The notes under the pieces: model-generated
Told to the model about the DNA's origin: nothing
Databases searched by the model: none
What the model saw: the letters and a program-made list of their open reading frames with translations, nothing else
In this document: positions 58,301 to 64,000 of the stretch, piece by piece
Layout: each line of letters begins with the position of its first letter
How positions within the stretch are numbered: position 1 is the stretch's first letter
Assembly: GCF_900128505.1 (NCBI RefSeq)
Contig: NZ_LT669941.1
Span: forward strand, 3,342,420-3,406,419
Direction: 5' to 3'
Source of the DNA: Parabacteroides timonensis
GTDB taxonomy: Bacteria > Bacteroidota > Bacteroidia > Bacteroidales > Tannerellaceae
Length of the DNA stretch: 64,000 nt
Translations under genes and position numbers: made by a program

Positions 58301-58624
58301 GAACCGGTCGATCGTACTGATATTGAAAGAGGAGTAATCGTGAAGAATATCTCTTAATATCTTGCCTGCCTGTTTACGAACCTGCTCTTCCGTCAGCGAA
58401 TAAGCAGACTTCAAGGAACCGACATAATCGGACTTCCGGCCGGACGAGAGATTATACAACTCCTCCACGATACGGCCTTTCATCTCATCGGTTGCCTTAT
58501 TGGTAAATGTCACGGCCAGGATACGGCGATACGCACCCGTACCGGTGAATAACAAATTCAGATATTCACCCGTCAGCTTGTGGGTTTTACCTGCCCCGGC
58601 AGAGGCTCTGTAGACAGTCAGCAT
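55361..58624 (-). CDS. UvrD-family helicase with C-terminal nuclease domain, AddA-like
   Basis: I start at the ATG of MLTVYRASAGAGKT (58622-58624), because sequence upstream of it overlaps the SUI1 gene; this gives 1087 residues. The Walker A loop ASAGAGKT is at residues 8-15 and motif Ia is AVTFTNKATDEMKGR. Motif II is MIDEFQDTS, and the late helicase motifs include ILTVHKSKGLGFKVV and TLYVAFTRSKEEL. The C-terminal PD-(D/E)XK domain has SKRPDRVMI and VVVDYKFGD. It probably processes DNA double-strand ends for recombination. No AddB partner lies next to it. The last codons and stop lie inside the intergenic TTGACAATT repeat. Confidence 0.9.
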   Translation of the reverse strand: MLTVYRASAGAGKTHKLTGEYLNLLFTGTGAYRRILAVTFTNKATDEMKGRIVEELYNLSSGRKSDYVGSLKSAYSLTEEQVRKQAGKILRDILHDYSSFNISTIDRFFQQTMRAFTREIGLQGGYGIEMDQELVLTSAIDNLLADLEKPESKELLGWLLRFAEDKIENGGEWNLRKDIMSLSREVFKESYKASSDEVAKDIQDKEALENYKNELFGIIRSVEAEAKRLGERGLQILNKYALRTTDFKGGSRSPLTLLERLERGEMKDPSATFISLADNLEGCFTKTTPQGARQIIGCAFEDGLNDCIKNIVALFSNLTAYNTAREIVRYYYTLGILTDVSRQIASYREEKNVMLIADTTELLNKVIGGSNAPFIYEKTGTHVDHYMIDEFQDTSGMQWNNFRPLIEESLAHDRANLIVGDVKQSIYRFRNSDWKLLDEQVQTDFSAEEVTEETLKENWRSCRNIVEFNNTFFTSIPALLQTVYNETLLTSSLSEKQRASFLTKIMSAYDKSYQQVPPPFQQKDGHVRIEFLSGDEEKDWKEEALDRLPQVVEQLQDNGYALKDIAILVRTNMEGAMVADKLLSYKEENPSDRYNYDIISDEALFVSGSPAVRFMIALLRYLKNPEDKINEQTALYSYRILKDEPAATDCPDICSVETTGLAFPSEIASELQALSRQSLYEISEGLFRLFSGHFQDNEQVFVQAFLDMVSEYTQKESADLSRFLKWWDDAGYRKTIATPDAQNAIRILTVHKSKGLGFKVVVIPFGDWEIDHKPSKPVILWCKPDTKPFDRLHLVPVRYSQSLGNTIFAEDYFRERLHAFIDNLNTLYVAFTRSKEELIVFAPRPKKIKEETGEVEKISSVADALWGALHWKVTDTKQGESLIPLSPSFDTKAGLFELGSWWHPSVAKTDDSSPEEVEMIRINSISPDDRLQLRLHGKGFFFDNEKRKHGALMHEVLSQIRTCADIGSAVESYRLAGVINKSEAETLILRLEELLKTTEVLPWYDGTARVLNEVDILFGKGLSKRPDRVMITADKVVVVDYKFGDIQDKRHHSQVKNYMKLIRQMGYTKVEGFLWYVEQGRILLIDN

Positions 58625-58649
58625 AGTTTTATTATTTAGATGGCAGGGC

Positions 58650-58994
58650 TTATATAATCCTACTTTTTGTATAACCTTCTTTTTGAAGTATCTCAAGCAC
58701 CTTCTGACGAAGATCTCCCTGTACGATGATCTCTCCATCCTTGGCGGAACCACCCACACCGCATTTTACTTTCAGGAACTTGCCTAAAGCCTCCAGGTCG
58801 TCTGTCGTTCCACGAAATCCGGTAATCAACGTAACAGCTTTTCCACCCCGGTTGCGTTTATCCAGAGATATACGCAATTGTTGTTTTTCTTTGGGTTGCG
58901 TATCTTCTTCCGCCTCGTCTCCCGTATTATATTGAAAGTCCGGGTTTGTCGAATACATGACTCCCAAACGATCTTTCCAGTCATTATTTTTCAT
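58650..58994 (-). CDS. SUI1/eIF1-like translation factor (YciH type)
   Basis: The 114-residue product has a variable acidic N-terminus and then the SUI1 core LRISLDKRNRGGKAVTLITG and KVKCGVGGSAKDGEIIVQGD. YciH-type proteins are thought to affect initiation fidelity on the small subunit. It lies 25 bp upstream of the helicase gene and may share its transcript. Confidence 0.93.
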   Translation of the reverse strand: MKNNDWKDRLGVMYSTNPDFQYNTGDEAEEDTQPKEKQQLRISLDKRNRGGKAVTLITGFRGTTDDLEALGKFLKVKCGVGGSAKDGEIIVQGDLRQKVLEILQKEGYTKSRII

Positions 58995-59065
58995 AATTCA
59001 TTCTTTTATCCGGTTCAAAACTACAAATTAACAGCGGGATAAGCAAAATAACGGGACAGAATGCA

Positions 59066-59073
59066 TACCTTTG
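59066..59073 (+). promoter_or_regulatory. -7 box upstream of the sensor kinase
   Basis: TACCTTTG at 59066-59073 fits TAnnTTTG and lies 51 bp before the kinase start. No clear TTTG is found upstream of it. Confidence 0.45.
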
Positions 59074-59124
59074 TCCTACAAGCTCTGAATTTCATAATTA
59101 CTCGGCTTTAACAATCATGCATAT

Positions 59125-61035
59125 ATGAAAAAGACAATCTTCATATTCTTCCTGCTGTTATTTACGAACAGGATCTTGTATGCCCAAATGCAAGACAAGG
59201 ATAACTACATCCTGATCCTACACTCCATCAACTTTAATGAAACCTGGACACAAGAGACGTATGAAACCATCCGGGATACCTTTTCAAAAGATGGCCTGAT
59301 GGTAGAAGGGGAAGAATTACAGATACCTGCCATGAGAAATATTACAGAAGTTTACGACAAAATAGCTGAATTAAAAGATAAATATCCACTACCTCCCAAG
59401 GCGATCGTATGCATAGGCGATCCTGCATGGCTGATCTGCCGACCTCTGTTCGACAACGAATGGAAAGAGGTTCCGGCTGTTATTTGCTACTCACGTAAAT
59501 TATCCCCATCGAAGATAGAATACTTACTTCAGAGGGACATCCAGGACACAAAGAATATGGTTCCCACCGAAGAGCTCATTAAGAAATATAATGTAACTAC
59601 CATAACACAACCGCTTTATACAGAAGAAACCATACAACTCATAAAACAACTTCAGCCCGAATTAAAAAAGATCGTATTTATTCGCGACGAACGTTATATC
59701 AGTATCTGTGCAGAGCAAGAGCTTTCCGATACAATGAAAACTCATTTCCCTGATTTACAACTGGGAATACTCTCCAGCCCGTCCATCTTAACCGAAACAT
59801 TGCTGGAAACACTTTCTATTTATGGCAAAGAAACCGGAATAATCTATTACTCATGGTTCCTTTCAAAGGAAAACGGTGAAAACCAGTATCTAAGGGATAA
59901 CGTTCAAAAAATAATAAACAGCTTTTCCAATTCCCCGATTTATATACTAACAGACCTGAATCCAGAATCGGGGAATTTTGCCGGCGGACATTATATATCT
60001 GTAAAGGATTTCAGCACGTCTGTCGTATCGACCATCAGTCTTATACTGGATGGGAAACCAGCCCGGGATATTCATTCTCATATTGGAGGGTCTCCACAGA
60101 CATATCTCAATTACCAGCATCTGTTCAGGAATGGTATTCCCCCTGTCCGTTTCCCTCAGAATGCAGTTTACTACCAGCAGCCTCCTACTTTCTTTCAAAA
60201 ATATCAGATACACTTTATTAGTGCCCTTGCAATCATCGGCCTGCTGAGTATGATCGCAGTACTACGCTTTCGTCTTTATATGCAAAAGTTAAAACAGGAT
60301 GAAGAGCGCCGGGAAAAAGAAAAAGCAGAAGAGGCCAACCGCCTGAAATCGGCGTTCCTGGCAAATATGAGTCACGAGATCCGTACTCCCTTGAATGCTA
60401 TTGTCGGTTTCTCCAATCTTATCGCTCACTCCGAAAGCCCGGAAGATGCACTCGAGTTCTGTAAGATCATCGAGACAAACAACGAATTGCTACTGCAACT
60501 GATCAACGATATTCTCGACCTGTCAAAGATCGAAGCAGGACAACTAGAGTTCAGCTTTTCAAACATCGATGTATCTTCTCTCTTCTCGATGCTGGCACAG
60601 ACACACCAGACACGGACAAAAGAAGGGGTTACACTGGAATGCATCCTCCCGGAAAAGCCCTGTTTTATCCATTCGGAAAAGATCCGGTTAACGCAGGTCA
60701 TGACCAACTTTCTGACCAATGCCTGCAAATTCACCTTCGAAGGTTCTATCCGTATGGGGTACGAGGAAATCGAGGGAGGATTACGCTTTTACGTATCCGA
60801 TACAGGGAAAGGAATTGCCCGGGAAAACATTCCACATGTATTCGAGCGCTTTGCTAAATTCGACTTGTTTATCCAGGGAACCGGATTAGGATTATCAATC
60901 TGTCAGACAATCGTAAATCGCCTGAACGGGGAGATAGGTGTAGAATCGGAAGAAGGGAAAGGCACTACTTTCTGGTTTACCATTCCCTGCGAAGTTCATC
61001 ATGAGGAATATATCACTTCTGTATCAGAACAGTAG
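59125..61035 (+). CDS. Membrane sensor histidine kinase with periplasmic substrate-binding-like domain
   Basis: The 636-residue product has a signal-like N-terminus (IFIFFLLLFTNRILYAQ) and a periplasmic domain of about 330 residues resembling ABC-transporter substrate-binding proteins. One transmembrane helix is near residue 365 (FISALAIIGLLSMIAVL). The kinase has H-box FLANMSHEIRTPLNAIVGFS and ATP-binding DTGKGIA and GTGLGLSICQTIV. No receiver or HTH is attached and no response regulator lies nearby. Its 3' end overlaps ispF by 23 bp in a convergent arrangement. Confidence 0.92.
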   Translation: MKKTIFIFFLLLFTNRILYAQMQDKDNYILILHSINFNETWTQETYETIRDTFSKDGLMVEGEELQIPAMRNITEVYDKIAELKDKYPLPPKAIVCIGDPAWLICRPLFDNEWKEVPAVICYSRKLSPSKIEYLLQRDIQDTKNMVPTEELIKKYNVTTITQPLYTEETIQLIKQLQPELKKIVFIRDERYISICAEQELSDTMKTHFPDLQLGILSSPSILTETLLETLSIYGKETGIIYYSWFLSKENGENQYLRDNVQKIINSFSNSPIYILTDLNPESGNFAGGHYISVKDFSTSVVSTISLILDGKPARDIHSHIGGSPQTYLNYQHLFRNGIPPVRFPQNAVYYQQPPTFFQKYQIHFISALAIIGLLSMIAVLRFRLYMQKLKQDEERREKEKAEEANRLKSAFLANMSHEIRTPLNAIVGFSNLIAHSESPEDALEFCKIIETNNELLLQLINDILDLSKIEAGQLEFSFSNIDVSSLFSMLAQTHQTRTKEGVTLECILPEKPCFIHSEKIRLTQVMTNFLTNACKFTFEGSIRMGYEEIEGGLRFYVSDTGKGIARENIPHVFERFAKFDLFIQGTGLGLSICQTIVNRLNGEIGVESEEGKGTTFWFTIPCEVHHEEYITSVSEQ

Positions 61036-61489
61036 CATAGGCCGCAATACCCTCCTGACGACCTGTAAAGCCGAGTTTTTCTGTCGTTGTTGCTTTTATG
61101 GAAATATCCTCCTCGTCCACTTGCATTACTTCGGCCAGTGTCTGCTTCATGGCAGGAATATGAGGGTTCAGCTTCGGACGTTCTGCCGCAATAGTCGCAT
61201 CGATATTACCCAGTTCGTAACCAGCATCACGCAACAGCTTCATGGTGTCGCGCAATAAGATCTTGCTGTCTATATTCTTATATTCTCCGGCTGTATCCGG
61301 AAAATGATAACCGATATCACGCATATTCGCTGCACCCAGCAGTGCATCACAAATAGCATGTATCAACACATCGGCATCACTATGGCCTAACAGACCTAAT
61401 GTATGTTCAATACGTATGCCTCCCATCCACAGTTCGCGATCGGGAACCAATGCATGCACGTCATACCCAAATCCTACCCGTATCTTCAT
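61013..61489 (-). CDS. ispF: 2-C-methyl-D-erythritol 2,4-cyclodiphosphate synthase
   Basis: The 158-residue product has RVGFGYDVHAL with the zinc ligands Asp and His, GLLGHSDADVLIHAICDALLG and IDATIAAERPKL. It makes the cyclic diphosphate intermediate of the MEP isoprenoid pathway. It is 6 bp downstream of porV. Confidence 0.97.
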   Translation of the reverse strand: MKIRVGFGYDVHALVPDRELWMGGIRIEHTLGLLGHSDADVLIHAICDALLGAANMRDIGYHFPDTAGEYKNIDSKILLRDTMKLLRDAGYELGNIDATIAAERPKLNPHIPAMKQTLAEVMQVDEEDISIKATTTEKLGFTGRQEGIAAYATVLIQK

Positions 61490-61495
61490 AGCTGT

Positions 61496-62701
61496 TTATC
61501 TGAACAAGTTTTTGATTCCGTCCATATCGAACGACAAGGTAAAACGCAACGTCTGGTCTAACGGGTTACTCTGAACCGTACTTACCAGGTAAGCTGCATC
61601 CAACTGGAATACACTCATACGGAAACCGGCTCCAACAGAGAAATACTGACGATTACCTTTGTTGGCATTCTCATAGAAATAACCTCCACGCAGGAAAAAC
61701 TGATCGTTATAGCTATATTCAGCACCGATCGAAACCATCACTTCCTGCAATTCGCCTTTGAAACCATCGGGTGAGTCTCCAAAAGATTTGAAGATACCGG
61801 AGATACCGGATACATCATTATATTCCAGTTTCTTTTTATCATATTCCGCACGCTCTTCGTCAGTTGCTCCCTCAGTCAGATAAGGTAAACTAGGCACCAA
61901 GTACTTACTCAAATCAAGATATAAACCAATCCGGTTAAAATCATCGATCGGATAAAGCAAACCTGTTCCCAAACGAAGAGTTGTAGGTAAAAACTCATTA
62001 GTATTACCACCATTATAAGATATTTTGGTACCGATATTAGACACATTAAACCCTAAGCTCCACAAAGCCTCTGCCTGCCCCAGAACCACATACTTTTCCA
62101 GGTAACCGGCAATATCGGCTGCGAAAGCATTACCGGGAACGCGATGTTCATCCTGCGCATCCTGTCCCATATCCGAACGAATATAACGCATAGCTACGGC
62201 CATAGAATAAGATTCGGACAATTTACGGCTGTAACTGACGTCGAATGCCATTTCATAAGGACTTACCGTATAACCGCCGCTTCCATCCGAACTGGTTTCA
62301 TTACCAGTATTAATATCACCTAAAGAGAAATAACGCAGGGAAGCACCGATTGCCTGCAAATCACTATCACCGATCTTATAATAACCGGAAAGATTAGCCA
62401 AAGCCACGTCATTAACCAATTTGCGCAACCAGGGAGTATATGACAAAGACACACCAGCCTTGCTGTACATAAAAGCATACTTGGCTGGGTTCCAGTATTG
62501 TGAGTTTATATCCGGAGTAGTAGACGCTCCATTATCCCCCATCGCACCGGCACGAGCATCGGGAGCAATAGAAAGAGAAGGTACTGCTGTATTGACCGGA
62601 GCAAATTTGCTTTTTCCATTATCTTCCGCCCACGTAGTAAATACGGTCAGTAAACTGAATACGACTATAAGTGTTGTACTAATTCTTGAATTCTTTATCA
62701 T
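61496..62701 (-). CDS. porV: Type IX secretion system outer-membrane protein PorV
   Basis: The 401-residue product has a signal peptide (cleavage near TTWAED), then the PorV hallmark SLSIAPDARAGAMGDNGAST and DINSQYWNPAKYAF. A FadL-like 14-strand barrel ends RFTLSFDMDGIKNLF. PorV works with the PorU peptidase to deliver and attach T9SS cargo at the cell surface. It lies 72 bp after porU on the same strand. Confidence 0.95.
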   Translation of the reverse strand: MIKNSRISTTLIVVFSLLTVFTTWAEDNGKSKFAPVNTAVPSLSIAPDARAGAMGDNGASTTPDINSQYWNPAKYAFMYSKAGVSLSYTPWLRKLVNDVALANLSGYYKIGDSDLQAIGASLRYFSLGDINTGNETSSDGSGGYTVSPYEMAFDVSYSRKLSESYSMAVAMRYIRSDMGQDAQDEHRVPGNAFAADIAGYLEKYVVLGQAEALWSLGFNVSNIGTKISYNGGNTNEFLPTTLRLGTGLLYPIDDFNRIGLYLDLSKYLVPSLPYLTEGATDEERAEYDKKKLEYNDVSGISGIFKSFGDSPDGFKGELQEVMVSIGAEYSYNDQFFLRGGYFYENANKGNRQYFSVGAGFRMSVFQLDAAYLVSTVQSNPLDQTLRFTLSFDMDGIKNLFR

Positions 62702-62773
62702 ACTATATTCCTGTTAAATACGCGGCAAGTAACAAACCTACCTTACGAACATATAAACTGATTTTGTTTTACT

Positions 62774-64000
62774 TTATTGTGCGAGGATTATTAATTTCTT
62801 TGCTTCCGTCGCCTCCTTAGACCCGCCGGAACTGATCGCTGCACGATATATATAAACGCCGGGACGAAGCCGTCCTCCCCTGTTATTGGTCAGATCCCAC
62901 GTCACCGTATACGATTTAAAGAGTTCGGACGAACCTGTTTCTTCATGTCTCCACTGCAAGCGCCCAACCATATCGTACACCATAATCCCGACGGTCAACT
63001 GACTTTCCGGACGGTTATGGAACAGATGGAATGTCACTTGCTCACGAGCCGGGACCGGAGTTGCCGACAGCTCCAGCAGATAGGGTTTCAAACCTTCCAC
63101 AACCTCGAATTCAAATTCCTGTGTCGTCGAGTTATTCTGTATATCCCAGACCTTAAACTCCGCCTTATGCATTCCCGGAGTCAATGCCGGGATCAGGAAC
63201 TTGACAATTCCCTCTCCTTCGCTTCCCGCTACCAGTTCATAGTAACTATTCAGATTATAACTTAGAGCCGGATTACCATCGATGATCAACATCATGTCAT
63301 GTCCGATACTGCTACCTGTTATATTCACACCACTCTTATCCCAAAGACGGGCTACAAAGAAGGGGGTAGTATTGACCTGTCCGCCACTCACAAAAGTCGA
63401 GTCATTCAGATAAAGTGTACGTATTTCCGGACCATCCTTATCGTCATCCGCATTATCGTCCGTTCCCCCGACACGATAATTCAAATAGGCACCCTGGGCT
63501 TCTATTTTACTCGTTTCATCCGATGCATAAAGATTCATCTTTCCGAATTCATTCGAATAAGAGATATCCTTCGGAACGGTAAATGTGAAACTAAACTTTC
63601 CCGAACGAACGGAGTCGTTACCTATAAAAAGTATGTTCGAGTAATCCGTATATTTGAAAGTTTTACCTGTATTGTTATTGTCCAATGTTTCATAAGAGAC
63701 ACGGCTATCCAGAACTGTCGGATTCAACAGGCCGGAGAAATCGGTTGCCACATTCCCATCCGGGTTCAGTACCTCGCCTTCGACGGTTATTTTTTGCAAT
63801 GCCTTAAAAGTAACAGGTTCGCTGGTTACAGGTTCCCCGTTTATCGCCGTCACATTCATGCGATATTCCGGATAACACAACTTCATAGCGGGGTCACCGA
63901 TCAAAGCAAATCCCAATTTATAACGAGTGGAACCCAATGCGCGTTTAGTCGCTTTCATCACTTCCCCCAGGGTCAACCGGCGTCCGTTCTTTTTCTCAAA
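62774..64000 (-). CDS. porU: Type IX secretion sortase PorU, 5' part outside the window
   Basis: About 408 C-terminal residues are visible, and the frame stays open to the window edge. The end of the C25 peptidase domain (LTLGEVMKATKRALGS, KLGFALIGDPAMKLCYPEYR) is followed by beta-sandwich domains. A C-terminal region follows (MVYDMVGRLQWRHEE, GGRLRPGVYIYRAAI). PorU removes the C-terminal sorting domain of T9SS cargo and attaches it to A-LPS. The catalytic Cys and His lie in the missing part. Its pairing with porV supports the call. Confidence 0.92.
   Translation of the reverse strand, partial: FEKKNGRRLTLGEVMKATKRALGSTRYKLGFALIGDPAMKLCYPEYRMNVTAINGEPVTSEPVTFKALQKITVEGEVLNPDGNVATDFSGLLNPTVLDSRVSYETLDNNNTGKTFKYTDYSNILFIGNDSVRSGKFSFTFTVPKDISYSNEFGKMNLYASDETSKIEAQGAYLNYRVGGTDDNADDDKDGPEIRTLYLNDSTFVSGGQVNTTPFFVARLWDKSGVNITGSSIGHDMMLIIDGNPALSYNLNSYYELVAGSEGEGIVKFLIPALTPGMHKAEFKVWDIQNNSTTQEFEFEVVEGLKPYLLELSATPVPAREQVTFHLFHNRPESQLTVGIMVYDMVGRLQWRHEETGSSELFKSYTVTWDLTNNRGGRLRPGVYIYRAAISSGGSKEATEAKKLIILAQ

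Noticed and set aside
1..64000. tRNA or rRNA genes
   Set aside because: Reading both strands I saw no cloverleaf-like or rRNA-like segment that I could support; a tRNA scan would be decisive.

Overview
The window looks like a chromosome segment of a gut Bacteroidales bacterium, most likely Parabacteroides or a close Tannerellaceae relative. The evidence is three SusC/SusD pairs, a hybrid two-component regulator, an ECF sigma/FecR pair, Bacteroidetes-type promoters (TTTG about 19-20 bp before TAnnTTTG), a MurF-alanine racemase fusion, type IX secretion genes (porV, porU) and two large surface-type proteins with the C-terminal domain I recall as DUF6383, a Parabacteroides family. The genus call is inference.

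Layout. 1-10006 is a glycan-utilisation locus read leftward: ECF sigma factor, FecR anti-sigma, STN-containing SusC, SusD, a six-hairpin glycosidase-like lipoprotein and a GH2 enzyme cut by the window edge. 10066-14352 is a phase-variation cassette: a 1148-aa secreted protein with an invertible promoter upstream. 14388-20105 holds rightward genes: an HU-like protein, a GSCFA protein, murF-alr, fabI and a YrdC/YciO-type protein. 20226-24968 is an orphan SusC/SusD pair. 25315-28193 holds dgt, rsgA and frr. 28563-43450 is a fructan locus: MFS transporter, PfkB kinase, two GH32 fructanases, SusD, SusC, a hybrid sensor-regulator and a frameshifted DUF2961/GH172 gene. 43637-44950 holds pyrH, a possible small RNA or leader, and a small membrane-anchored protein. 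44971-49893 is the second phase-variation cassette, with a 1337-aa protein. 50108-64000 holds mostly housekeeping genes (exonuclease-family protein, birA, yraN, tadA, pssA, psd, an AddA-like helicase-nuclease, a SUI1 factor, a sensor kinase, ispF) and ends in porV and the 3' part of porU.

The main finding is the pair of matching cassettes at about 10.07-14.35 kb and 44.97-49.9 kb. Each has a conserved signal peptide and C-terminal domain on an otherwise different large protein. Upstream of each start codon are 30-bp inverted repeats with one mismatch, separated by exactly 143 bp and enclosing a promoter. In the sequence given, both promoters point away from their protein gene, so both genes appear to be in the OFF orientation. 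Beyond each invertible segment lie a GTAC-rich palindrome and four direct repeats of 22-bp period, and the 3' flanks can be aligned over 212 bp. No recombinase is in the window, so inversion would need an enzyme encoded elsewhere. Invertible-promoter control of Parabacteroides surface (S-layer) glycoproteins is known. The shared 22-bp arrays, palindromes and 3' hairpins are not something I recognise.

The fructan locus is coherent. The regulator has a periplasmic sugar-binding-protein-like sensor, SusC/SusD import oligosaccharides, the GH32 enzymes release fructose, and the MFS carrier and fructokinase take it into metabolism. An inverted repeat upstream of susC is a plausible operator.
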